Assembly (NCBI GenBank): GCA_036003885.1
Contig: DASYSA010000649.1
Coordinates: 1 to 11,516, forward strand
Direction: 5' to 3'
Source: DASYSA01 sp036003885
GTDB taxonomy: Bacteria; Acidobacteriota; Blastocatellia; UBA7656
DNA length: 11,516 nucleotides
A model generated the notes under the pieces. That model was not told the origin of the DNA. It did not search any database and saw nothing but the letters and a program-made list of their open reading frames with translations. The position numbers and the translations under genes were made by a program. How positions within the stretch are numbered: the first letter of the stretch is position 1; every line of letters starts with the position of its first letter. Below, piece by piece: positions 5,399 through 11,516 of the stretch.

Positions 5399-7060
5399 CT
5401 AGTAGCCCATGCCCTCGCCCATCCCGCCGCCGGACTGCGCGCGGACCTTATCAGGTTCCGGGATCTCGGAAATGAGGGCTTCAGTGGTGAGCATCAAGCC
5501 GGCGATGGAGGCCGCGTTCTGCAGCGCGCAGCGCGTGACTTTCGCTGGGTCGATAACACCTGCCTCAACCATGTCTTCAAACTCCTCGGTCTCGGCGTTG
5601 TATCCGAAGTTGGGGTTTTTGTCGGCACGAACCTTCTCGACAATCACCGAGCCTTCTTTGCCGGCATTCTGTACGATCTGACGAAGTGGCTCTTCCAGTG
5701 CCCGCCTGACGATAGTGACGCCGATCTGCTCGTCGAGATCTCCGGTCACCTCGCCGTCTTTGTTAGGCTCGAAAATCTTGAATTTGTCGAGCGCCTTTGC
5801 TGCGCGCAGCAACGCCACGCCGCCGCCTGCCACGATACCTTCCTCGACTGCTGCGCGCGTGGCATTCATCGCGTCTTCAACGCGGGCCTTCTTTTCTTTG
5901 AGTTCGGTCTCAGTAGCCGCGCCGACGCGAATCACCGCCACACCTCCGACGAGTTTCGCCAGCCGCTCTTGCAGTTTCTCCTGGTCGTAGTCTGACGTTG
6001 TGTCTTCAATTTGAGACTTGAGTGCTTTCACGCGACTTTTCAAGTCGTCGATGTTGCCCGCGCCATCAATGATAATCGTGTTTTCTTTATCGATCGTCAC
6101 CTTCCGGGCGCTACCCAGGTCTTCGAGTTTGACGCTCTCGAGTTTGATCCCAAGGTCTTCGCTGATGACTTTGCCTCCTGTCAAAACGGCGATGTCTTCG
6201 AGTTGTGCTTTTCGACGATCTCCGTAACCAGGAGCCTTCACCGCCACGACGTTGAGTGTGCCGCGCAGTTTATTCACCACGAGGGTAGCCAGCGCTTCGC
6301 CTTCGACGTCTTCCGCAATGATCAGCATCGGTCTGCTTTGCTTGGCTGTCTGCTCCAACAGGGGCAGGATATCTCTCATCGAGGAGATTTTCTTCTCGCT
6401 GATGAGAATGACCGGGTTTTCGAGAACGGCCTCCATGCTTTCCGGATCAGTCACGAAGTAAGGAGAAAGGTAGCCGCGATCAAACTGCATCCCTTCGACA
6501 AACTCCAGGACTGTCTCCATGGTCTTCGATTCTTCGACCGTGATGACGCCGTCCTTACCAACTTTGTTCATTGCTTCTGCGATCAACTCGCCGACTGTCG
6601 CATCGCCGTTTGCGGATATCGTGCCGACCTGGGCGATCATGTCGCCTTTGACCGGCTTCGCCAGCTTCTTGATCTCCGCTGTCACTCGTTCGACTGCTTT
6701 ATCGATACCGCGTTTCAAAGCCATCGGATTTGCGCCGGCCGAGACGGTCTTCACGCCCTCGCGGAAAATTGCCTGTGCGAGAACGGTCGCAGTGGTCGTG
6801 CCATCGCCCGCGACGTCCGAGGTCCTGGAAGCGACTTCCTTCACCATCTGCGCGCCGATGTTCTCCATTGAGTTTTCGAGATCAATCTCTTTCGCGACTG
6901 TCACGCCGTCTTTCGTGATCGTCGGGCTGCCGTATTTCTTATTGAGCACAACGTTGCGCCCCTTCGGACCGAGAGTGATTTTCACTGCATCGGCTAGTTG
7001 GTTGACGCCGCGCAAAATTGCCGCTCGCGACTCCCCGCCCTGAACTATCTGCTTTGCCAT
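5399..7060 (-). CDS. groEL: chaperonin GroEL (Hsp60)
   Basis: Large subunit of the cytoplasmic chaperonin. It forms a double heptameric ring that binds unfolded proteins and folds them in an ATP-driven cycle with GroES. The 553-residue length is normal for the family. Visible landmarks are ITLGPKGRNVVL (28-39), the ATP-site motif GDGTTTATVLA (85-95), Asp51 in TKDGV, and KEKKARVEDAMNATRAAVEE followed by GIVAGGGVALLRA, which contains the catalytic Asp of the family (equivalent to E. coli Asp398). The C-terminal tail is short, GGGMGEGMGY, with fewer GGM repeats than many homologues and a terminal Tyr. The ATG at 7060 has AAGG eight bases upstream. It lies 66 bases after groES and ends at a strong terminator, so it is the second gene of a two-gene operon. 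Confidence 0.99.
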   Translation of the reverse strand: MAKQIVQGGESRAAILRGVNQLADAVKITLGPKGRNVVLNKKYGSPTITKDGVTVAKEIDLENSMENIGAQMVKEVASRTSDVAGDGTTTATVLAQAIFREGVKTVSAGANPMALKRGIDKAVERVTAEIKKLAKPVKGDMIAQVGTISANGDATVGELIAEAMNKVGKDGVITVEESKTMETVLEFVEGMQFDRGYLSPYFVTDPESMEAVLENPVILISEKKISSMRDILPLLEQTAKQSRPMLIIAEDVEGEALATLVVNKLRGTLNVVAVKAPGYGDRRKAQLEDIAVLTGGKVISEDLGIKLESVKLEDLGSARKVTIDKENTIIIDGAGNIDDLKSRVKALKSQIEDTTSDYDQEKLQERLAKLVGGVAVIRVGAATETELKEKKARVEDAMNATRAAVEEGIVAGGGVALLRAAKALDKFKIFEPNKDGEVTGDLDEQIGVTIVRRALEEPLRQIVQNAGKEGSVIVEKVRADKNPNFGYNAETEEFEDMVEAGVIDPAKVTRCALQNAASIAGLMLTTEALISEIPEPDKVRAQSGGGMGEGMGY

Positions 7061-7126
7061 AATAATTACCTTTTCCCTTAGCCAAATTGTTGGTGATGCC
7101 CTTCAACGGAAACCGGTGTTAGAACA

Positions 7127-7468
7127 CTACTTACGTTTGTTCTTGCCGCCGGCGGAGCCTGCCGCCGCGCCGGCCCTTTCGATGATTCCGAGAAGCTCGT
7201 CCTCGCGCATAATCAACAACTCTTCACCATCGATCTTGATTTCAGAACTGCTGTACTTGCCGAACAGGACGCGATCGCCCACCTTGACGTCCAGGGCCTG
7301 GCGGGATCCGTCTTTCCGATATTTACCTTCACCGGCGGCGATCACTTCACCCTCCTGCGGTTTCTCTTTGGCCGAGTCAGGAATGATTATGCCGCCGCGA
7401 AGCTGCTCACTTTCCTCAATGCGCTTCACGATGACACGGTCATGCAGAGGTTTAATATTGGTCGTCAT
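7127..7468 (-). CDS. groES: co-chaperonin GroES (Hsp10), C-terminally extended
   Basis: Heptameric lid of the GroEL folding chamber. The family start is textbook: IKPLHDRVIVKRIEESEQLR, where the mobile loop SEQLRGGIIIPDSAKEKPQE contains the GGIIIP GroEL-contact tripeptide region. It is followed by GEVIAAGEGKY, VKVGDRVLFGKYSSSEIKID and the closing EELLIMREDELLGII. The product is 113 residues, against about 95-100 usually. The excess is a C-terminal tail ERAGAAAGSAGGKNKRK, low in complexity and basic at the end. The ATG at 7468 has GGAG six bases upstream. First gene of the groES-groEL operon. Confidence 0.98.
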   Translation of the reverse strand: MTTNIKPLHDRVIVKRIEESEQLRGGIIIPDSAKEKPQEGEVIAAGEGKYRKDGSRQALDVKVGDRVLFGKYSSSEIKIDGEELLIMREDELLGIIERAGAAAGSAGGKNKRK

Positions 7469-7544
7469 AACTTACTCCGATCTCCTTTTCGATTCTTCTA
7501 CCAGGAATTAGAGCCCCGGTACGCTAAAGGTTCTAAGCTTGCCT

Positions 7545-7650
7545 GCCTCATTGAGGCCGGTAATCCGCTCAGAGCTAGACCGTACAGAGGCACGTAACTT
7601 TGTTCACGGTTGATTGAGCTGAGGCATCAGGTGGTCTGGATAATTCCAGA
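7545..7650. promoter_or_regulatory. two inverted repeats in the groES leader
   Basis: TCTGGA-TAAT-TCCAGA (7635-7650) is a 6-4-6 inverted repeat and GCCTCA-T-TGAGGC (7545-7557) a 6-1-6 one. Both lie between the putative promoter and groES. No CIRCE-type TTAGCACTC-N9-GAGTGCTAA was found. They could be operators or leader RNA hairpins, or chance. Confidence 0.25.
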
Positions 7651-7691
7651 GGATCTGAGAAGGGGAGTAAGCTAGGCTCCGGTTCCGCACA

Positions 7692-7720
7692 ACCTTACGC
7701 TAGACAGAGATATAAGTCAA
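7692..7720 (-). promoter_or_regulatory. probable sigma-70-type promoter of groES-groEL
   Basis: On the minus strand TTGACT (7720-7715) and TAAGGT (7697-7692) are spaced by exactly 17 bases. Transcription would start near 7686, leaving a leader of about 218 bases before groES. The promoter lies just past the end of the gene at 7745-8746, which reads in the same direction, so read-through is also possible. Confidence 0.5.
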
Positions 7721-7744
7721 GGAAGGCCATATTCTGCACTTCGC

Positions 7745-8746
7745 TTAGAGGGCATCCAACTGCTTGATCCTCTCACGCACTTTTTGGCTGTAATGCTGTA
7801 CCTGATAGGGGCTATAGCCTGCGGCATGGAACGCGTCGCTGATCTGTTTGTCGGAAAGTTGATTGAGCAATTGCCCGATCCATCTGGCGTGAGCGCGTGG
7901 GATGTCGTCGGCTATCTTGCCCATGCGAGTGCGTTCGCGGTAGTAGGGGACGTATGCTGCCAATACGATTGGTGGACGGCTATGAAGGGTCAGATCGACC
8001 GTTCCTGGAGTGATTTTTTCGATGAATCCGGACTCGAGATAGTCTTGCAGGTCTCCCTTGGAGCGGCTCCACTTGCCGCCCGTCTTACCGAACGTGGCAC
8101 CCAGATCACTCACTAGATAACGCAACTCGCGCTCCCCTGAACTATAAATGCCATTGTTCACTTCCTTCAGATCCCAATTGTTCATCAGGGCCATCATGAC
8201 TCGGAGGCCGTCAAACTGCCTGGTGCCGATGAAAGGGTTGTCGAACCAGCTCCAGGCATGCAGCTTCTTAGCGCCCTTCTCAATTAGCTCTAGCCTTGCC
8301 TGCTGAACCTGGCCGTCCCTGGAAACGTACTTTTGCCCGCGGCTCAGCTGGCGCATCCCGGCGACCCGTAGCCGCGGCATGTAGTAGTTCACATCCGTGA
8401 GATAGCCGACTGCCCACAATAGCCGAGTCGCTGCAGTCTCCGGTCTTGCCTCCTCGCCGAGCTTAACTTTCCAACGCACTTGCCGTGCATCCTCAATTAT
8501 GAACTTCGCGGCGGTTCCGCCACGGTCCTCCTCGATGAATCTGAAAGGCGCTCGGGGTTGTCGTTGCTGCCCTCCAGGACCGTAGAACAGATTCCTTGTC
8601 CGAATATCAGCCGGAGGTCGCCACAAGACGGGTTGCCCATTAACCGGTCGGCTCCCTTTGTTGTCCGCACTGCTTCGCAATCCGTCGGAAAACGAGAAGA
8701 CCGTAAGGAGAAGAACAATTGCTGTTACTACAACTCTCTTTCCCAT
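7745..8746 (-). CDS. exported protein with kinase-like (HipA/PI-kinase-type) residue layout
   Basis: 333-residue protein from ATG 8746, with GGAG eight bases upstream. A longer TTG start at 8797 is less likely because it would bury the signal peptide. The N-terminus MGKRVVVTAIVLLLTVFSFS is a signal peptide or anchor, so the protein acts outside the cytoplasm. Residue spacing resembles atypical kinases: a lysine strand VRWKVKLG (Lys93/Lys95), then a helix with Glu103 in RPETAATRLLWAVGY, a catalytic-loop-like MMALMNNWDLKEVNN (Asp192, Asn197/198), and a DFG-like VSDLGATFG (Asp214). I recall similar exported proteins of unknown function in Acidobacteriota with the SDLGATFG block. The kinase reading is an inference from motif order; no substrate is indicated. 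The C-terminal third is helical and basic. It appears to be a single-gene unit. Confidence 0.75.
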   Translation of the reverse strand: MGKRVVVTAIVLLLTVFSFSDGLRSSADNKGSRPVNGQPVLWRPPADIRTRNLFYGPGGQQRQPRAPFRFIEEDRGGTAAKFIIEDARQVRWKVKLGEEARPETAATRLLWAVGYLTDVNYYMPRLRVAGMRQLSRGQKYVSRDGQVQQARLELIEKGAKKLHAWSWFDNPFIGTRQFDGLRVMMALMNNWDLKEVNNGIYSSGERELRYLVSDLGATFGKTGGKWSRSKGDLQDYLESGFIEKITPGTVDLTLHSRPPIVLAAYVPYYRERTRMGKIADDIPRAHARWIGQLLNQLSDKQISDAFHAAGYSPYQVQHYSQKVRERIKQLDAL

Positions 8747-9000
8747 GGCCGCAACTCCGTTCACTCTTGAGGTGAACGTCGCGAGTTGCGAGAGCAATCA
8801 TTATGCCGACGAGCGAGAGGGTTTCCTCAGGTCGAGTGACATTGCCGACGGAGGCGGTACATCCGTAGCTACTGTTCCGTAGCTACTATTTCTAGACTTT
8901 GCTGGACTTGCTCCTGATCAGCCAGGATTGTGGCATAGAGTTTGTAGAAACGGTTGTAGGTTATCACTGCGACTTACATCTGATCGTGAGGAGAATGAAA
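8747..9000. promoter_or_regulatory. divergent promoter region with repeats
   Basis: These 254 bases separate two divergently read genes. GTTCAC-N7-GTGAAC (8759-8777) is a 6-bp inverted repeat just ahead of the minus-strand gene. TCCGTAGCTACT occurs twice, at 8862-8873 and 8876-8887, with a 14-base period; its core GTAGCTAC is itself a perfect palindrome. These are plausible regulator sites. I could not fix a promoter on either strand. Confidence 0.35.
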
Positions 9001-9273
9001 ATGATACAGAGTGACAGGAAAAAGAGCATGTTGGCTGTTCTGTTGATGGTTGTCTTCCTGATTTTCAGTTCCTTTTCGACTGCGTTTGCACATCGTCGTC
9101 CATATCGCCATACGCACAGCCGGACTAAACACATCGCGGTCGGAGCGGCTGTTGGAGCGGTCGGTGGCGCGCTTATCGGAGGCAAGAAGGGCGCATTGAT
9201 CGGCGCCGGCGCCGGAGCTGGAACAGGGTATCTCGTACATCGCCACAAAATGCGTAAGCATCGGCGTCGCTGA
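9001..9273 (+). CDS. small glycine-zipper membrane/exported protein
   Basis: 90-residue protein. The start ATG 9001 is chosen because GAGGAG lies seven bases upstream; the ATG at 8995 would have it only one base away. After SDRKKS comes a hydrophobic signal peptide or anchor, MLAVLLMVVFLIFSSFSTAF, with cleavage likely after FAHA-like FSTAFA. A His/Arg/Thr-rich stretch follows (HRRPYRHTHSRTKH), then a glycine zipper, AVGAAVGAVGGALIGGKKGA continuing LIGAGAGAGTGYL, and a very basic end HRHKMRKHRRR. Glycine-zipper segments of this kind pack membrane helices in small envelope proteins; the specific role is unknown. The high histidine content could bind metal ions, which is speculation. A hairpin with 7-bp outer arms (9286-9313) follows the stop. 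Confidence 0.7.
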   Translation: MIQSDRKKSMLAVLLMVVFLIFSSFSTAFAHRRPYRHTHSRTKHIAVGAAVGAVGGALIGGKKGALIGAGAGAGTGYLVHRHKMRKHRRR

Positions 9274-9384
9274 TACTCGCGATGCGATTGGACTCTTCGA
9301 GCGGGTTCCAATCTCAAATGATCAAGTCTTACGTTGGCACTCCTTCGCTCACAGGTGAGTGAAAAGGCGGGAACCGTTGAGGAA

Positions 9385-9430
9385 TGGAGCCGGCGGGGAG
9401 GAATTCGACCCCCGGCTCTCTGATTACAAG
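9385..9430 (-). tRNA. decayed 3' fragment of a tRNA-Thr(UGU) gene, attachment-site-like
   Basis: Read on the minus strand, CTTGTAATCAG (anticodon loop with TGT plus the 3' stem) is followed by GAGAGCC, then GGGGG TCGAATT CCTCC (T arm, slightly disrupted), then the acceptor 3' strand CGCCGGC, discriminator T and an encoded CCA (9387-9385). This order and wording match the 3' half of bacterial tRNA-Thr(UGU). The 5' half is absent: the sequence from 9431 to about 9500 has no matching acceptor strand or proper D arm. It is therefore a partial, non-functional gene of the kind left at one end of an element integrated into a tRNA gene. The T arm carries an extra base compared with an intact tRNA. 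Confidence 0.55.
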
Positions 9431-9661
9431 AATCGTGGGATTAACTCTGCGCACTTCCAAAGAGCGTATTTTTCTGTACGTTTGGCCCTCTTCATTATTG
9501 TGAGGTTCAGTAGTAGCGCTCAGAGAAGTGAATCTCGTAAGCAAACAAGAATAGAACACAAAGGAAACGTCCAAGCATCCGGCAGAAGCGGCTAATACTG
9601 AGCGCATTCCCAGCCCACTTTGATCGGCTGAAGTAATAGCACGCCTTTGACCGGGTCGCTG

Positions 9662-9679
9662 GCAGGAAACGTTTTCTGC
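9662..9679. promoter_or_regulatory. 18-bp palindrome with LacI-family-like centre
   Basis: GCAGGAAACGTTTTCTGC is palindromic at 16 of 18 positions around a central CG. LacI-family operators typically centre on such an AACGTT-like core. It lies 20 bases before the ATG at 9700. No regulator gene is in the window. Confidence 0.3.
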
Positions 9680-9699
9680 TTAAAGTCCGCCTCAGGAAT

Positions 9700-10440
9700 A
9701 TGAAAAAGAGCAAACTGTGGGTTTTGCTACTAACGATCTTGATATCCTCGGCCTGCAAGAATGCCTATTCAGTTGAATGCGCAGGGGGCGAGATCAAATC
9801 AAAAATGCTCCCGCCGCTGGATCGGAGCGAAGATAAACCATTGCCGCCTATGAATGTAAATGGAGTCACATTCCGACGAACGGAACAAATCGTAGGCGGC
9901 AACAAAGTGGTTATCCTCCATAAGACGGACCAGTTTTTTACTACAAGTTCGATACAAGCCAAATCCCTTACTAACTTCCTCGTGGGCGGGGGCTTTGTTT
10001 GCACTGATGCAAGCAATCCCTGGTGCGCGCCCACCGCCTTGACGACTTTTAACTGCCATGCGTTTGCGTTGGGTGATCGTGCGGGTTTGAGCCCGCAGGA
10101 CTGGTTGGATGGCGAAGCCGGTCCTCTGACAGATGGCATTAATCCAATGGGCGCGCTCGTGTCTTATTACTTGAAGCCATACAGGAAGTCAGGAAAAACT
10201 GCTCACGAAATTACTCGTTTGGCAGGTGATCGATGCGTCTGTGAAGGAGACGTTATTTGCTTTCTGCGAATGGATGAGAGTAACAGGCTGACATTTGTTC
10301 ACTCTGGCAAAATGGTCAAGGTTGGAAGTCAGAACTGGGTAATGAGTAAGCTCGGCGAAAACCCCGTTTGCACTCTGCCTCTAAGAGACCTTGTCGATGA
10401 ATATGCTCCGATCTTCAGCTGGATCGAGCTGTTCAAGTGA
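9700..10440 (+). CDS. exported protein with candidate Cys-His hydrolase centre
   Basis: 246-residue exported protein. The N-terminus MKKSKLWVLLLTILISSACK is a signal peptide. SSAC could be a lipobox (Cys19), though the -3 residue is Ser rather than Leu; otherwise cleavage near NAYS is likely. The mature part has two blocks typical of papain-like (NlpC/P60 or CHAP-type) enzymes. One is TTFNCHAFALGDRAGLSPQD, with candidate nucleophile Cys119 at the start of a helix. The other is FVHSGKMVKVGSQNWVMSKL, with candidate His201 followed by a strand and SKLGENP. A third catalytic residue is not obvious. Five further cysteines in the mature region (C101, C109, C179, C181, C187 among them) may form disulfides. 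The substrate is unknown; peptidoglycan or a peptide amide bond would fit the fold. The ribosome site is weak: AGGA only two or three bases from the ATG. Confidence 0.7.
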   Translation: MKKSKLWVLLLTILISSACKNAYSVECAGGEIKSKMLPPLDRSEDKPLPPMNVNGVTFRRTEQIVGGNKVVILHKTDQFFTTSSIQAKSLTNFLVGGGFVCTDASNPWCAPTALTTFNCHAFALGDRAGLSPQDWLDGEAGPLTDGINPMGALVSYYLKPYRKSGKTAHEITRLAGDRCVCEGDVICFLRMDESNRLTFVHSGKMVKVGSQNWVMSKLGENPVCTLPLRDLVDEYAPIFSWIELFK

Positions 10441-10758
10441 CTAACCAGACTAGCCGGAATCCAGCGGGCGCTATTCACCACATGAATCATTTCTCTGATA
10501 GTGATGGGCCGTCACTACACGATCGCCGTTACAGTCAACTTCTTTCCGACCTTCCGGGAGCGCAGGCATCCGACCTGCCCGTTCCAGGGTAAACACCTTT
10601 GCGAGAGCAGGCAAGATGCCTGCGCTCCCAGAGGCATGTACCTTCGCGAGAGATGGCGGTGGCCTTCCTTAATCGAAGAGCTGTGGCCGGGCTAGAATGC
10701 GGAGTCAACGGTCAGAAGCAGCCTCTTGTCGCGCACGCAGGCGGGCATCAGGCATGCG
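10441..10758. other. 318-base stretch without a gene
   Basis: It lies between the converging genes ending at 10440 and 10759. It holds a 6-bp hairpin TAGTGA-N7-TCACTA (10499-10517) without a T tract and the long inverted repeat at 10556-10629. ACCTTtGCGAGAG (10595-10607) recurs as ACCTTcGCGAGAG (10640-10652), a direct repeat 45 bases apart. No clear terminator was found for either gene. Confidence 0.55.
10556..10629. repeat. REP/MITE-like inverted repeat
   Basis: Perfect 15-bp arms GGGAGCGCAGGCATC (10556-10570) and GATGCCTGCGCTCCC (10615-10629) enclose 44 bases. Within the right part GCAGGCA-AGA-TGCCTGC (10607-10623) is a second, nested hairpin that competes for the same bases. Placement between converging genes and the nested palindromes are typical of dispersed extragenic repeats. 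Confidence 0.65.
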
Positions 10759-11289
10759 TTACGGGAGGTCCACCAGAAATCCAGAGAAAGAAAAGTCCAC
10801 GTTGAAAAAACCGTGATCCGGCTCGCGATGGCCAAAGACAGTGATCAACGTTCCGGAATCAACGTATACCCTCATCTGTTGGCTTGCCACGAAATCATCT
10901 GCTCCTGGGAAACGAATCCCCTGAGAAGTTACCGGGAAATCTTGACGAATAAAGACACCGGGGTCGCTGGGGTCGCTGTAAGTGAAGCCGACCTGCAATT
11001 GCTCCCCGCTCGGGAGGAAAGCTTTCACCGAGACATTCTCGATGACAAGGCGTTTTCCGCTGGGCACAAAGAAGTCCGAACTTACGAAGGACTTGCCATT
11101 GGTGCCAAAACACTGAATTAACTTTCGAAAAGGATGCTTTGGCACGCAACAAGGCGGGGCCTTGATCACCTCCACTGGTATGGGAGGGACTTGATTCTGA
11201 CTGTGGCTCACAAATGGCTGGGCGAGTATGATTGATCCGATCAGAATGCCGAATCCTACCGCAGGCATTACAGAATTCTTGATCTTCAT
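10759..11289 (-). CDS. exported protein of unknown function
   Basis: 176-residue protein from ATG 11289, which has AAGGAG seven bases upstream. The frame stays open 38 codons further left of this start, but that longer form would bury the signal peptide. The N-terminus MKIKNSVMPAVGFGILIGSI followed by ILAQPFVSHSQ is a signal peptide. The mature part starts with a proline-rich linker (VPPIPVEVIKAPP) and a CC pair with a third Cys nearby (LIQCFG). Then comes a strand-rich domain: SFVSSDFFVPSGKRLVIENV, SVKAFLPSGEQLQVGFTY, MRVYVDSGTLITVFGHRE, FNVDFSFSGFLVDLP. The pattern suggests a beta-sandwich with no visible catalytic motif. I do not recognise a family. Confidence 0.75.
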   Translation of the reverse strand: MKIKNSVMPAVGFGILIGSIILAQPFVSHSQNQVPPIPVEVIKAPPCCVPKHPFRKLIQCFGTNGKSFVSSDFFVPSGKRLVIENVSVKAFLPSGEQLQVGFTYSDPSDPGVFIRQDFPVTSQGIRFPGADDFVASQQMRVYVDSGTLITVFGHREPDHGFFNVDFSFSGFLVDLP

Positions 11290-11516
11290 CGCGGTTCTCC
11301 TTTTTGATTTGAAATCGCAAAACTCATAGATGCTCGACATTTTTCGCGACTGGTGGCTTGGGCCGAAACTTGATGAGCGCAAAATGTAAATCGCAGAATT
11401 CAACGGATGCGACCGGCAGCCTGAGCAGGTCGAAGCACGAAGATCGCAGCCGGCCCAGCCAGCGAACCTGGCTTGTTCAAAGCTTCCGCGCTACTGGTGT
11501 CGCGCCTGAACTGAAG
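11290..11516. other. upstream region of the exported-protein gene
   Basis: Apart from the ribosome site of the gene at 11289, I see no gene, repeat or convincing promoter here. Reading on the minus strand, CTGCGATTT and TTGCGATTT share the heptamer GCGATTT but are probably coincidental. Confidence 0.4.

Larger units (their letters stand above)
9274..9699. other. 426-base stretch without a gene
   Basis: It contains a hairpin GATTGGA/TCCAATC (9286-9292 with 9307-9313), which may end the upstream transcript but has no T tract. A second hairpin is TTCGCTCA-CAGG-TGAGTGAA (9344-9363, one G-T pair). The tRNA fragment lies at 9385-9430 and a palindrome at 9662-9679. Short open frames here have no ribosome site or recognisable product. 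Confidence 0.55.

Noticed and set aside
6011..6871. 286-codon open frame on the plus strand opposite groEL
   Set aside because: It lies wholly antisense to groEL; His/Cys/Arg-rich translation reflects the complementary strand of conserved codons.
7469..7744. CIRCE (HrcA) operator or sigma-32 promoter for groESL
   Set aside because: I looked for TTAGCACTC-N9-GAGTGCTAA and a CCCCAT-type -10 on the minus strand and found neither.
8899..9000. Longer N-terminus for the glycine-zipper protein from 8899
   Set aside because: The added residues would bury the signal peptide, and the GAGGAG ribosome site supports ATG 9001.
9385..9500. Intact tRNA gene at the tRNA-Thr-like sequence
   Set aside because: No 5' acceptor strand complementary to CGCCGGC and no normal D arm occur upstream on the minus strand; the candidate GCTC/GAGT stem has a loop that is too long.
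10501..10805. Plus-strand open frames between 10501 and 10805
   Set aside because: They overlap the inverted repeat, have no ribosome site and give low-complexity, Arg-rich products.
1..11516. CRISPR array, insertion sequence or integrase
   Set aside because: No regularly spaced direct repeats, transposase motifs or recombinase frames were seen; the only repeats are those listed.

Overview
The window is a bacterial chromosome segment of moderately high GC content, most probably from an Acidobacteriota member. That placement is an inference from the overall look of GroEL, the kaiC-kaiB-kaiB-kinase cluster and two exported proteins that resemble families I associate with that phylum. No rRNA or intact tRNA is present to confirm it.

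Layout, left to right. Positions 1-3626 (minus strand) hold a tight Kai-type operon, read kaiC, kaiB, kaiB, sensor histidine kinase. The kinase lacks only its last residues, which lie beyond the left edge. KaiC has two intact ATPase domains and a coiled-coil tail. No kaiA is visible. After a 418-base upstream region, positions 4045-4589 (plus strand) carry a small unknown gene whose two-helix membrane portion lies in the -1 frame behind a CCCAAAG heptamer. It converges on a minus-strand exported protein (4586-5020), and a strong hairpin sits at the junction. Positions 5106-5261 hold a doubtful small ORF. Positions 5323-7468 (minus strand) are the groES-groEL chaperonin operon, with a clear terminator and a probable sigma-70 type promoter but no CIRCE element.

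The right part is more accessory in character. It contains an exported protein with residues laid out like a kinase-type fold (7745-8746, minus), a small glycine-zipper protein (9001-9273, plus), a decayed 3' fragment of a tRNA-Thr gene (9385-9430, minus), an exported protein with a candidate Cys-His hydrolase centre (9700-10440, plus), a REP/MITE-like inverted repeat (10556-10629), and an exported protein of unknown function (10759-11289, minus). Four of the genes between 4586 and 11289 encode an N-terminal signal peptide or signal-anchor, so much of this region concerns the cell envelope.

Functional reading: the Kai operon would form a KaiC ATPase-KaiB module whose state could be read by the co-encoded cytoplasmic histidine kinase. 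GroES and GroEL form the general chaperonin. The envelope genes are single units with their own upstream regions. The tRNA fragment suggests that sequence to its right may have arrived by site-specific integration, but no integrase is seen here.
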